In this document: positions 13,101-23,904 of the stretch, one piece after another | Layout of the letters: each line of letters opens with the position of its first letter | Position numbering within the stretch: the first letter of the stretch is position 1 | NCBI RefSeq assembly: GCF_026914265.1 | Contig: NC_069136.1 | Span: 12,270,356 to 12,334,355 of the forward strand | Reading direction: 5' to 3' | Source of the DNA: Mya arenaria | Taxonomy: Eukaryota; Mollusca; Bivalvia; Myida; Myidae | Length of the DNA: 64,000 nucleotides | Translations under genes and position numbers: made by a program | Notes under the pieces: model-generated | Database searches by the model: none | What the model was told of the DNA's origin: nothing | The model's input: the letters and a program-made list of their open reading frames with translations, nothing else

Positions 13101-16100
13101 GAGAATTAACACTTGTTGCGATGAAAGGCCCATGTCCTGTATTATACACATTTCCTGGAGTAACATAAATTTGGGGTGGGTTTTCTCCCACACTTTGTAG
13201 TTTTTCCATCTCAGAAGTTGGCATCCCAAGCCTTTCTAGTATGCTGTATTCGCTGGATCCCGTAAGGTCGTACGATAGACTCGCGTTTGGGACTTGGGTT
13301 TCTTCCCCCTGCGGCTCCTGACGCTGGCCCGATGCCAAGTTTTCTGTTGACGATACAGAAACATCGGTGCTTGTCTCACTGCCGGAGAAACTCTGGCGAA
13401 GACCTGGTATTAAAAGAAATCCTGAATTAACTTAAGTTAAATGATGTATATTTACTTTTTTGTTGAATATTTTTTTATTATTTTATATTGAAAATAGGAG
13501 ATATAAGACTTTTACTTTGTTGCAAACAAATAAAAAATTAAGTTATGTAATGAGTTGATTATTCTCATACAACTATAGTGATGTTACGATTTATATAGGC
13601 ATTGCTTGACAGAGTAATGGGTTTTGCTGTTCATGCGTATATTCACAGTCTCTTTCAACATGTGTACAAAGTTCTTTTAACATGTGTACCAAGTTCCATA
13701 TATATCATTGAAAGGTTTTGAGTAATGGGGGCACCAGGGTAAATAAACAAAAGATGAGGTTTAAATAAAATATTTAACACTTTCACTCACCAGTCTGACT
13801 TTGAGTTGGATGGCCGGGGTAGGGAGGGGGCTCTCGAAACTGTGACATGTCCATATAGATCTCCTGATACAGATTTTCAGGGCTGTGAATGGCACTCGAG
13901 TAATCTGAAAATAAAGAGATTTTTAATTAGATGTTCATCTCATTCTTATAAAAATATATTTCGGCCATTTCTTGTGTCGTTATGTAAAAAATAAAGAAAA
14001 TAGTTACTTCTATTATTAATTTATAGTAAATGAATATATATATATAAAATACTGGAACTCTGTATGTTTCATATACAAAGAAAAGATTCTTTGTTAATTA
14101 CCATCAGATTTATTTTCTAAATTTTTATTCATATTTTTATTCAATCAAATATAATACATTTGTATTTTCTTCCACTCATTTATAATAACAACGTGGCAAC
14201 ATTTTTTAATATAATAATATATTTTTCACTTTCAAAATGATATTGATTTTTAAAAAAGACATTTTCTGTTAGCTTACCAGTTATATGCATTTCGCGATTA
14301 ATTATTCCAATCTCGTTACACTGAACATCCAAGACCATAATGTTACGAAGAATGATGACACAATGGCCGTATTGGTAATCAGTACTAGAATATATCCTAA
14401 GCCACAATTTCTAACTGACACATTTTTGTAAAGATTATCTAAATTTATCTTAAATTATGTCTCTAAAGATAATCTACTGCACTATTTCTTTAATCTCCAA
14501 ATATGGAATGTTGCCGCGATTTAAGATTAATCCCGTCTATTATTGTAACCAATGTTTGAAACACTTTAATCAAGATAGTCTGATACAATGAACAAATATT
14601 TCCTATTAAACCTTTTAAGTGTCAAAAAAGCACTTTGGTCACTGACGTCAAAGAATATTTTAAGTTCCAAACTATTAACAAAGTTACTAATCACCTCTCG
14701 ACTCCAAGTTGAAACGATACAACTGCCAAAGCGTTTATGAATAGCAATCGGTATTTGTGTATTGTCCCGAGCCAATGATCCTGTTCTACTGTTTACGGGC
14801 ATGTTTTGAAATGCCGCATACTTTAAAATGTTAAATTTTCACAGTCTGATAACTTTGGAATGCGTTGGTAAAATGCCATCGCGGCAGGGTGCAATATTGA
14901 AGTAAACAAAGCTTAAGGCATGAATTCAACTTGTTGACACTAGCCAAATTTGATATCAATCACAGCATGCATAATATCAATGCTTGTATACAGACCATAC
15001 CTTTAACTGATAAATTCAAATACTTCAAATTTTGACACGAAATAGGGCCAAAAAAATAAATAATTGTGTGGTTTATTAGGGTAACATCTTGTCAAATAGT
15101 ACACGAAATAGGGCCAAAAAAATAAATAATTGTGTGGTTTATTAGGGTAACATCTTGTCAAATAGTCAGATGGGGTAGGTCAAATATTTCATTTTCACAG
15201 GCTTTTTGTTTGAACATTTTAGTATTATCATTGTTAAAGGCATAGAAGTGATCTTCAGTATAAAGATTCTTAAACTACAAATTAAAACGCAGATCTTGAA
15301 AATTTTAACACCAACTGTCAGGTTACCCAAACCAGACATGTTTTTTTTTTTGGCCTAGGTCTCTGCTTTCCCGCTATCATACCAAGATACATTTGAGTAC
15401 AGACAAATTTGTTAAAATTAAAGCTTTATTGACACTTAAGTATGGCTTTCAGACAAGTTGAGCATGGTTTTCAAACAAGTTGAATATCAGAAAATATGCA
15501 CATTTCTCATAAAATGCTGCACCATTGGTTTTCAACCACAGCGGTGGTATGCTAATAGCTACCATAAAACATCGCGGCTTCTGCTGTGCAGTTTGTGCCG
15601 CAACGATATATCACTTTAATGTCATTTTTGGGGCTGGTATGTAGTTGAAAGTACTTGAAACAACAAAAAAATACTACATAAAAGTGAAAAACGGCAGGTT
15701 TATAGTTATAATAAATAGATGAGTACTTTAATACAAGGGTAAATGCATTATTTATATGCGATAACATATTTGACACTCTATCTTTTTTTTTCTTTTTTTT
15801 TTAATGAAGCAAAACATATGCCCTCAAGTTTAAATACAATCTGCAAATAGTTTCACAATCTTAAAGCTGCACTCTCACAGATTGCCAGTTTCACAACTTT
15901 TATATATTTTTGTCTTGAAATGATCCATTTTTTTTTTAAATGTCTGGAAACCAGAAATATATGACTGCTGACAAAAAATCTGATCAAAACGGTCAATCTG
16001 TGAGAGTGCAGCTTTAAGTTAAGTTTTATAAAAGAGTACAACGAAGGCTTCGCTATAATAGAGTATAACGAAGGCTTCGCTATAATAGAGTACAACGAAG

Positions 16101-18827
16101 GCTTCGCCATAATAGAGTACAACGAAGGCTTCGCTCTTAAGAAAATTAAAGTAAGTAAGTTAAAGGTTTAACCTGCATGTAAATAAATGTACATTCCAAA
16201 TTCCCCTTGCTATGTATATATATATATAAACACAATCTCATATAAAATAGTGAAAACATTGAATACCTAGCTCCATCATAGTAGAATGAAATGCTGAATA
16301 ACTAGAGTTCCATCATAGATTAACTGCCGACATGAAATATTTAAGATTTCATACAAAATTCCCTGGTTAATAACTAAATGAAGATGGGACTTATAATAAT
16401 GACAACACTCATGATCATTGCCATAGTTGTTAAATTCCTGTCTTATTGTGCAAACTTACAGAACACAATCACCAGTCTGATCTTGGCAGATGGATATATC
16501 TTGCACATACCTGTTAAATTAACACCTTCATATTTGAACAGATTGGGGAATGTTTATCACAGATACATCAATGATAAAATTCCATGGCAAACATTTTCAT
16601 CTTCAGAGATGAAAGCATTTGTTTGAGCTCCTATACAATTAAGTGGTCAAAATAATTGATCTATTGGTCAATCCAAATTTTTGACAATGATCTATTGTTA
16701 ATATGGTGTAAATCAGTTTATATCCTACTAACCTACTTCTTTGCCCTGTAAAGCAGCTTAAATACTGTCAATGATACACAAAATGATAATTAAACAATTA
16801 TGTAATATTGCCAGAAGGGTAGAGTGACTTTATATATTATGCAATTACACATTCCTGGATCTGATTGGGAAAATGAGAAGTATTGTTAAACATGAATGAT
16901 TGGTGTAACAAATATATACATAAATGCCAACACTTATTCAATCTTAAAGCACACTTTCAATGTTTTCTCAAATAATGCTTTTATACCAAACAGAACATTA
17001 AAAATATCCTAAAAATTGTTAGGAATTTATCCTTGAAAATTTAAAACAGATTTTAAAAGCTAATATGTTCCCTTAGTAATTTAATGTCATGCTCATGATG
17101 CTGAAATAATTATTTCTTCTAAAACTGAATATCAGTTTTTTATGCATGATAAAAAAATCAGAATTTGATTATATTTCGTTTTTTTTTATTTTTTATTTTG
17201 CACTCAAACTCATCTTTACTCAAGTTTATATTCTAATCTGCAATAAAAAAACACAAAATTGCAATTAAAAAAAATCAAAGACTCATTATAATGTCATTGG
17301 TATCAGATTGCATAAAGGAGAATGCTTTGCATTCCATCCAATCAAGTACAAGAAAATGATGAAATCTTGAGGATGATTAAAGATTAAAATGTTTTATGTG
17401 TAATTAGCAAACATCTGAACGAATTCCGGATGTTAACTCAGGCGTGATGTAATACATTGAATGGTAAAAGTTACTTGTAAAAACTTGACAAAAGGTAATT
17501 AAATATATATCAAGTAATACTGTCTAGCCCGGGGACAAAGACCGCTATACAGAAGTGGGGAATGGAATGTGATTTGTAATTATTCTCTATTCACTATATT
17601 CCCCTACTTTATGAATGAGGAATGCCCTTCATCTCAACTTTGCCAGATAATTTACAAATTTATTGCAACATAATATTTAGCCTGTGGGCACTGTTTGCAG
17701 TGCATACAAAACAAGGACATATTTGGTTTAGTCTTGACCAGTGCAATACAGTAATAATACATAAACGTATATATGTTATAATAACAATTAGAAATATAAA
17801 CTCATATAAGAAAAAGAAAAAATTCACCATGCATAACTAAAATAATTTTCATATATATTTTACACACATTACAATCATTTATAATGTTATACAGACTTTT
17901 ATGACTATTCAGTATACTTTTATAAGGGTCATGACTTTTTTGAAACATAAATGAAATTAAAACAAAATACAAATGCAATGAATATCAGAGTCTTTATATA
18001 TAAATCAAATACACTGAAGAGTTAAAATATGAGCTCATAGTCTGATGTTTGTCACTTAGGGAATAATTCACAGAACTGACAGGGAATGTGGCCAGTTAAG
18101 AACGGGGAATTTCAAACCAAACAGGAATTTTGAATGCACACAGTATATATACTTACTGATATGATGATAATATCAACAAAATGAATGTATTTGTGTGCCA
18201 TATATAATTTAGATACACATTCAAACAACCTCATATTAAAATGTGAGAGCTAGCATATATATAAATAAAAATGCCTCTTTTGTCAGATTGAATTTCTTTT
18301 AACATTTTTTATCTTCAACATTTTTAACAGCTTTTGCACATAATGCTAACTGGACACATTGCACAAGTTCTATTTGAATATTTTATTTATTTATTGAATA
18401 TTTTATTTATTTATTTTAATTTTCATGTTTTAATTTGTTTAACACTTTTGACATTAATGTTAAAAAAGAGATAAAAACAGGATTTAAGTACAGATAAAAA
18501 ATATTAATTACAATTATAAATGAATATTTTTTTTTTAAATTAATAGCAACTATTTCCCCAATTAAAAAAGGGCCAAAATATCACTTATATTTTATATCTG
18601 TACCTTAAACCTTTATTGTGTGCCTTTTAAGGTTTTTGAATTATCCTACTAAGGCAACCTATGACAACACAAAGTCAACTTTTTTTCCGAAAACGAAAAC
18701 CAAAAAATAGAAGAAAAAAATCATCGCTAAAGATTTAAACAAAAGACTGCAGACTAAACATACCTGTATTGTTAGTGTTTAATCCAAACAAATGCATGTT
18801 TGCACTCTCACCATAATCAACTGTCAT
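7128..18827 (-). CDS. AMOT: Angiomotin-family protein, complete coding region (10 exons)
   Basis: Angiomotins are junctional and actin-associated scaffolds that bind YAP-type proteins through PPxY motifs and link polarity complexes to Hippo signalling. Coding exons from the start: 18764-18827, 13791-13904, 12470-13403, 9916-10060, 9358-9598, 9061-9194, 8557-8826, 8048-8274, 7484-7772, 7128-7187. All junctions are GT-AG and phases agree, giving 825 residues. Visible features are PPPY at 47-50, PPDY at about 306-309, a His/Ser/Tyr/Pro-rich low-complexity region (61-370), a long coiled coil (about 390-690) with the family signature MVEVLSEENRSLRQKL and LEESIRKLKL, then EARVKSLQSQLSEKEAM. The C-terminus TVWQV resembles a class II PDZ ligand. 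The length fits between vertebrate AMOTL2 and AMOT p130. The vertebrate LATS target pattern HxRxxS was not found. Which vertebrate paralogue is closest cannot be decided; one pre-duplication orthologue is expected. Confidence 0.93.
7484..7772 (-). CDS. AMOT: Angiomotin-like coding exon 9
   Basis: Acceptor TTAATTTCAG and donor CTGAG|GTACGT. VKSLQSQLSEKEAMLRVYQR matches the conserved segment before the Ser-rich C-terminal tail of angiomotins. Confidence 0.93.
8048..8274 (-). CDS. AMOT: Angiomotin-like coding exon 8
   Basis: Acceptor ATCTTGCAG and donor GCTAG|GTACGT. It encodes WKEQQLEESIRKLKLQEMDV, a Ser/Cys-rich patch CSSTCSSVSTET, and the end of the coiled coil. Confidence 0.93.
8557..8826 (-). 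CDS. AMOT: Angiomotin-like coding exon 7 (coiled coil)
   Basis: Acceptor ATTCAACAG and donor ATTCAG|GTATGA. Ninety codons in phase 0, beginning EQRQQLLADYDEEIKQEL and ending EKEAKILQLEKELIQ. Confidence 0.93.
9061..9194 (-). CDS. AMOT: Angiomotin-like coding exon 6 (coiled coil)
   Basis: Acceptor TCTATTACAG and donor TTGAG|GTAGGC. It encodes a coiled coil beginning KEVLVEKDRVDMELEAVRNE. Confidence 0.93.
9358..9598 (-). CDS. AMOT: Angiomotin-like coding exon 5 (coiled coil)
   Basis: Acceptor ACCGTTTCAG and donor AAAC|GTGAGT. It encodes FEMEIQKVHEGYESLQKSS, then SKKREQLEQAMKKRLEDEL, both clearly angiomotin-like. Confidence 0.95.
9663..9762. repeat. About 50-bp tandem duplication in an angiomotin intron
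   Basis: Two adjacent copies of TTAAAATAACAATGTAAC... ending TTATGCATTTGTAGCTT, differing by one A in the poly-A run. A recent local duplication. Confidence 0.9.
9916..10060 (-). CDS. AMOT: Angiomotin-like coding exon 4 (start of coiled coil)
   Basis: Acceptor TTTCCGCAG and donor CAAAAG|GTATTG. It encodes ATRMVEVLSEENRSLRQKL, the most diagnostic angiomotin segment, followed by YDRKVTKLQK. Confidence 0.95.
10061..12107. other. AMOT: Angiomotin intron 3, repeat-poor part
   Basis: AT-rich intron sequence with no supported feature. Short open frames inside lack splice-site or codon support. Confidence 0.6.
12108..12406. mobile_element. MITE with AGGCCTAAAAA terminal inverted repeats
   Basis: The left end AGGCCTAAAAAAAATAATTG is mirrored at the right end, where the reverse complement reads AGGCCTAAAAATACATTTGG; both continue into TTGGTT.GGGTTAC. 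About 300 bp, no coding capacity. A diverged relative is at 15035-15357 in another intron of the same gene. Confidence 0.8.
12470..13403 (-). CDS. AMOT: Angiomotin-like coding exon 3 (large low-complexity exon)
   Basis: The acceptor TTTTAATACCAG lies before 13403 and the donor is CATGG|GTAAGT. It encodes SSEYSILERLGMPTSEMEKL near its start and PPPPDYPG near its end. The exon is rich in His, Ser, Tyr and Pro, and looks disordered. Confidence 0.93.
13791..13904 (-). CDS. AMOT: Angiomotin-like coding exon 2 (PPPY motif)
   Basis: Acceptor TTATTTTCAG and donor CTG|GTGAGT. It encodes YSSAIHSPENLYQEIY, then REPPPYPGH, the first PPxY WW-binding motif. Confidence 0.88.
14278..14290 (-). CDS. AMOT: Possible alternative first coding exon of the angiomotin-like gene
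   Basis: ATG CAT ATA ACT G is followed by the donor G|GTAAGC. Its phase also fits exon 2 and would give MHITDYSSAI. Vertebrate AMOT uses alternative promoters, which makes this plausible. The open frame extends upstream to 14407, so a longer N-terminus is also possible. Confidence 0.3.
15035..15357. mobile_element. Diverged second copy of the AGGCC-ended MITE with duplicated left end
   Basis: The left end ATAGGGCCAAAAAAATAAAT occurs twice with a 66-bp offset (ACACGAAATAGGGCC at 15035 and 15101). The right end, GGTTACCCAAACCAGACATG followed by poly-T and GGCCTA, is the inverse of the left. It shares family features with 12108-12406. Confidence 0.75.
15860..16018. mobile_element. 159-bp MITE, CTTAAAGCTGCACTCTCACAG termini
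   Basis: The left end CTTAAAGCTGCACTCTCACA and the right end TGTGAGAGTGCAGCTTTAAG are inverse copies. Family members or fragments occur at 30510-30770 and 42600-42745. I recognise these termini as common in bivalve genomes. Confidence 0.9.
16024..16136. repeat. 27-bp tandem repeat, four copies, abutting a MITE
   Basis: GAGTACAACGAAGGCTTCGC recurs four times at a 27-bp period with single-base variants. The core CGAAGGCTTCG is self-complementary apart from its centre, so each unit can form a small hairpin. The array begins within ten bases of the MITE end at 16018. Confidence 0.9.
16140..18763. other. AMOT: Angiomotin intron 1, no gene seen
   Basis: AT-rich intron sequence. A 20-bp direct duplication (GAATATTTTATTTATTTATT) lies at about 18376-18415. 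Short open frames such as 16378-16626 lack any recognisable domain. Confidence 0.6.
18764..18827 (-). CDS. AMOT: Angiomotin-like coding exon 1
   Basis: ATG at 18827 begins MTVDYGESANMHLFG and runs 21 codons plus one base to the strong donor ACAG|GTATGT. The single overhanging base pairs with AT of exon 2 to give Asp, keeping frame. Upstream sequence in frame shows no near stop, so the start is the best candidate but not proven. Confidence 0.75.
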
Positions 18828-20319
18828 GCTTTCCTTTAATAATAAACTTCATTCAAAAGTGTTCCAACTTTTTTCTAAAATTGTTCCTTGTATGTAGTTC
18901 TTAAGTCCCTTTAAGACAACACAGTAAATTGAAAAGTTTGTTTCGTCTTCAAATTTTTAAATGAAATATAAATTTCTTTTATTTTCTTGATGTTTTCCTG
19001 TTCTTGTAATTTTTCCTTGTTCTATCAAGCTCTTAATCTTTTTTTCTGCTCTCATAAACATAGAATTACTCCTTTATGTTCAAAAACTTGTTAAAACTAA
19101 TCAGTCACTTATCTTCTTTCATTGCCGACAAAATTCAAAATATTTCTTTTTTATCACTTTTATCTCTAAAATCCATCACAATTGTAGCTTTTGAAAAATA
19201 ATGATGTCGAAAAGCATTCAAAATATTTCAAAGTCGAGTACAGTTTATATCTTCAACAATCTCTTTGCACGAAATGTACACTAATAATAATGACCATGTG
19301 TTTGCGAAAACAATCTTTTTCAACAAAAGAGGGTATAGGATAAATTTTGCACCAAACACAATGTTATCCCCTACCAAATGCACTGAGGTTTTAGTCAAGG
19401 TTTATTGAAACTTTGCCAAATTATGAAGCATTTAGTATAACCCTAAAGCCAAAAATATGTTCATAATGAAAGTCAAGCTTGGAGGCATTTACATACAGTA
19501 GGCTGGCAACTGTTTTGCATATTTGGGATACCGGTGTATTTATAGACTGATGTGAAATGTTGAGGAAAATGATTTTTTATGCACTTAATAACAATAAATG
19601 TCTTTGACCTTCTACATGTAACAACCATCTTGATAGTTAGCCCAAAACAAGGAAAACTGTTTAAAGAATATAAAGTTTTTCAACAAATCTATTTAAAACA
19701 AATTGCAATGTCTTATTCCCCCCCCCCCAAATGACATGCTGCAAAATTTGTTTTTTGCTGTTTTTATTTAAATCTTAGCCAATATACACCCAGAATTAAT
19801 AATTAATTAATAAATATCATAATTATAACTCCTTACATAATACAACTTATATTTTTTTATTCAGCCAAATTTGATTTACCTTCTTTTATACCAGTTTGCA
19901 TTCATTTTTAATAAAGCACATAGTAAATTAATAACAGAATCTTTTATATTATTTGTGCATTCAGGTTATAAAAGAAATAATTTATTTTAGCTTTCTTACA
20001 GAGAGATTTAGCATACAATAAGTTCAGCCAGTCTTAAAACACACTCATTATAAATATTTGAAAAAATTATTCATTAAATAATTATTAATAAAAATTCACT
20101 TAAAATGCAATGAATTACAACAACCAATTTCAAAGCAGTGCGACTATTAAATATTTCTAAAGCTAAGCAGATTCATTATCATCAGGGAAGGAACTCGGGC
20201 TTGTTATAAAAAAAAGTTTTATTGGAATGAATTTTTTGTTTTTTGTTTAACGGAACAGTAACTTGGCCAGTTGGCCAGTCTAGCAAAAACATCCACCTTT
20301 GTATGTCATAATTGCATAC
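18828..20319. other. AMOT: 5' UTR and intron of the angiomotin-like gene
   Basis: No protein-coding signal. An acceptor for the start exon is expected just upstream of 18827 on the minus strand; a weak candidate is ACAATTTTAG near 18875. AT-rich otherwise, with a C9-10 run near 19720. Confidence 0.45.
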
Positions 20320-20434
20320 CTGTGTATTGAGCTGTGACTTAATTCGTCAATGGTCCGATGTGGTGGACTTCTGACCTATCTCCATATATCACACCAAACT
20401 AGATAACACCATCTGCTTCTAACCACTGAATAGT
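20320..20434 (-). other. AMOT: Probable 5' UTR exon of the angiomotin-like gene
   Basis: On the minus strand an AACTTATTTTCAG acceptor precedes 20434 and ATACACAG|GTATGC follows at 20320, giving a 115-bp segment less AT-rich than its surroundings. It holds no useful open frame, as expected for a leader exon. Inferred from splice motifs only. Confidence 0.4.
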
Positions 20435-20751
20435 CTGAAAATAAGTTTTATAACAGTTTATTATCAAAATTAATTTCTTCCAGTTCTATTTTTGTTGAAT
20501 AAAATATTTCTGACAAAGCATGTCAAAAGGGGAAAAACATTACCATAAATTTCACAATGCCTTACTATAAATCTATACATTTGACAACCACAAGGCCCCC
20601 AAGTTACTGTGGAATAAAAGTCATAAAGCCTATAGAATTACAAAATCAACATTCCACAAATAACTCGGTGTATTCAACAGGGACAAATATAATTGTAGTA
20701 TTAAAACTACCATTATGATTTTTGCTTTAAAAAAGTCACCCCATACTAAAA

Positions 20752-21712
20752 ATAAAACAAGAGCACCGCCAGCAGGTGCTGAATGCTTGTCTGATTTTAT
20801 CCTTTTATGGTTTATTTATTTCATATTGTACATTTGATAGTTAACAGGTATTCCAAAGTTTGAAAGTGATAGCTTTGATAGTTTGCATGTAAGTGACCCA
20901 AGTCCAAAAATACTACAATATCCCCGACCATCTTCCCACCCTTCCAGATGTGTGACTCAAAAACCTGTTTGATATTATGAGTATCTATCATTTGTTTCTG
21001 GTACGGATAGAAAAATCCGACCCGAGGGCACGCGCGTAAGCCTGTAACGAGGCTTGCCGAGTTACCGGCCACGCAGCGTGCCCAAGGGTCGGATGTTTCG
21101 ATCCAGACTGGAAAAACATGATTTATATTTTTTCTTGCATATCTAAATTTATCATTTTGTAGAAAAATGACGTTGAAAACGAACGTTGTTTACCGACGTC
21201 ATTGAGCGCAGTTATTTTTAATAACTAAAAATAGCTTTTTTTAACAATTATGTATGTTCAATTTTAATTGAAAGTCTTGCAAACATATATACTTGATTGC
21301 GCTTTATTGAAATGGCATAATATATTTTTCATAAACCATACAATAAATTAAATAAGAAGTGGCGCTTTGTTGCGCGTGACTCATCTTACATGGGGTATGT
21401 AAGATGGATTTTTCCAGCACTGGTCACATGACCGGAAACACACATTGAAGAAGCTCCGATTCTCAAAATCCATCAAAATTCATGTTTTTACCGCCAAAAA
21501 CAGGTGATACTCAGCATCTTTAAGGTACGATGTGAAGAAGGGTATTAGATGAACAAGTTCTTCAAATTTCAAAGTGATAGCATAGATAGTTTTTATGTAA
21601 GAGACCTAAACGCAAAACTAAACCAACGCCTCCGACAATGACGACAATCAAGTGACGACAATAGCTCGTCATTTTTTTTTTTTAAATCAGACAAGCTAAA
21701 AATGTACTTGTC
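20752..21712. repeat. Nested dispersed repeat (ACAAGAGCACCGCC family)
   Basis: It starts AAACAAGAGCACCGCCAG and ends ATCAGACAAGCTAAAAATG. The phrase AAAGTGATAG...GATAGTTT..ATGTAAG occurs on both sides (about 20863 and 21572) of a central insertion that includes the hairpin at 21005-21105. This suggests one element interrupted by another. Confidence 0.65.
21005..21105. repeat. GC-rich inverted repeat (ATCCGACCCGAGGGCACGC hairpin)
   Basis: The left arm ATCCGACCCGAGGGCACGC and right arm GCGTGCCCAAGGGTCGGAT are reverse complements with one or two mismatches, flanked by a further GGAT/ATCC pair. It is sharply GC-richer than the surroundings. The GACCCGAG/GGGTCGG core recurs in the hairpin at 56849-56982. 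Confidence 0.8.
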
Positions 21713-22057
21713 AAAGAAGTTACCTTTCAGAGGTTGCAAAAAACTACATATATGTGTATGTAAGGCTTAAAGCTTAGAGTATAATGGAAGGGTGCTGCAC
21801 CCTGTCCATTTTTGGTAGCACCCTTCTGCCCTCGTGGAGTTCAACATGCGTACCATCCTACCTTCATAGAATAAAATGCGTAAGATAATCAAAAAATCTT
21901 TTGTTTCGATTAAAGCTTAAAATATTATCATACATTTATACAGCCTTGGCATATTTGGCAGTTGATACTACCATATAACTTCAATTAAGCACAATTCCTA
22001 CTATTTTTTGTGAAATGTTCATCTTCTTCAATGCCACAATGTGCACTTATCTCCCTT

Positions 22058-22458
22058 AGCACCCTGTCCCTTTTCTGCAGTACCCTGTCCCTTTTCTGCA
22101 GCACCCTGTCCCTTTTCTGCAGCACCCTGTCCCTTTTCTGCAGTACCCTGTCCCATTTCTGCAGCACCCTGTCCCTTTTCTGCAGCAACCTGTCCCTTTT
22201 CTGCAGCACCCTGTCCCTTTTCTGTAGCACCCTGTCCCTTTTCTGCGGCACCCTGTCCTTTTTCTGCAGCACCCTGTCCCTTTTCTGCAGTACCCTGTAC
22301 CCTGTCCCTTTTCTGCAGCACCCTGTCCCTTTTCTGCAGTACCCTGTCCCTTTCTGCAGCACCCTGTCCCTTTTCTGCAGTACCCTGTCCCTTTTCTGCA
22401 GCACCCTGTCCCTTTTCTGCAGTACCCTGTCCCTTTTCTGCAGCACCTTGTCCCTTTT
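22058..22458. repeat. 21-bp minisatellite, about 19 copies
   Basis: The unit CAGCACCCTGTCCCTTTTCTG repeats with few variants (GCAGT/GCAGC, TTCTGCGG). Because the unit is 21 bp it reads open in several frames on both strands, with no sign of real coding. Confidence 0.95.
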
Positions 22459-22587
22459 TAAAACCTGGCTCAAACCCAATGTTTTTGTTATCTACGTTTT
22501 GAGTACAGTACTGTAATACATCCCTCAAGTATGTGAAATTGTGTACTAATTAGCAGTGTCATCTGTCTGTATGAAGGACACATGTTA

Positions 22588-22638
22588 AGTCGGTGAGCCT
22601 ACCAATTCACCCACGGTGAGCCTACCAATTCACCCACG
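22588..22638. repeat. 24-bp direct duplication
   Basis: CGGTGAGCCTACCAATTCAC followed by CCA occurs twice in tandem. Confidence 0.9.
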
Positions 22639-22639
22639 T

Positions 22640-23904
22640 GAATTGAGGTATTGCAAATTTATCTTAATTAAGGCCAACTGAAAATTCTACTTCTATTTGC
22701 AAACCTAGCATTCGGTGATTTGAATCATTGAATGATCGTGGCTTTTGCTCTGCCCGAATCCAGTGCAACATTGATATATTTAGCCTTTCATCAATCGACT
22801 TCACACATCAAAGGAAGTCTGTGATTGAGCGTTTTCTTTAACATATCAACTTAGAACTTAAAACTAAATGGGGCATCTCATACACATGTGCATAGGCCAA
22901 ACATATATGTTGTTTGCATTTGATTAACATAAACATCCCGATAAATCATAGCTTTAAATAACGCTCTATGAATTGCCGAAAACTTGTATAATCTGTTTGA
23001 AATTGCTTCGGGGCGGTACAAATTGACTCTGTCTCTATGTTGCAAGATGGCATTATGATCTTGCTTTTATTCGCTGATTGACAGGTATGCCTTGCTAGGT
23101 TTGTTCATGTATGGTTAGCTGCACATACAAGTACATGTACGAGGGTTTCAAAACCCCTCTAACATTGAACAGTTCACAGTTCATGCATCTATTGTAGCTT
23201 AACAATTTTGATTTCGAAAAGTGCATTTTCCAAGCTTAACAGACAGGTGCCCAAATTGTGCCAATTTAAAAAGGAATTTATATTTCATATTCCATTTTGC
23301 AAGTAGGGTGGGGTTGGGAACAATTTCTTATTTTTATATGAGAGGATACATTGTAACAGTGTTTTACCAGTTCAACTGTAGAAACAGCCATGCTTGAAGA
23401 GCAACTGCATGGTGTCTTAGGATCGTCAAATAGGCACAAACATTTCTGCTTTCCTAGAAAAATGACAATTTTCCCTGATTGGGCCATGTCAGACTGATAA
23501 CGCACCTTTTGACAAAAATCCCATTTTTAATCAGATGAAACACAAAGTATTCCTCTGATTTTTTTTATTCGGCATAATTAAAATTCAAGTGTGATCAAAG
23601 CGCTGATAGCACTGGTGTATACACTGCTTCTGAACTAGGTGGAGTGTGACGTCATTGCATTGGTCACTTTCCTGGTCATTGTCATTTATGATACTTTTGA
23701 GAAATGGTGAACAAGGACTTCCTTGAAATATCATTTGTGTTGAAGACTCCCACACAGACCTTTGAGGGGACAACTTCTTGAGTTCACTTTTGTTGTTCTA
23801 TATGTATATATCGCAATGGAATTTCCAACAAAGTGAGAATTTTGCACAAAGTATGAACAGCAACACAGTAAAAGTAGTAAAATACCTGAAATGCAGCAAT
23901 GCCA
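22640..23904. other. No gene seen
   Basis: Short minus-strand open frames at 23278-23505 and 23585-23773 show no domain or splice support. Confidence 0.5.

Noticed and set aside
16378..16626. 82-codon plus-strand frame with a hydrophobic N-terminus resembling a signal peptide
   Set aside because: Inside an angiomotin intron, antisense to the gene, no domain, no splice or promoter support; AT-rich DNA easily yields Ile/Leu-rich starts.
22010..22528. Four overlapping open frames of about 150-168 codons
   Set aside because: They are produced by the 21-bp minisatellite, whose unit length keeps every stop-free frame open. No start context, splice sites or domain.
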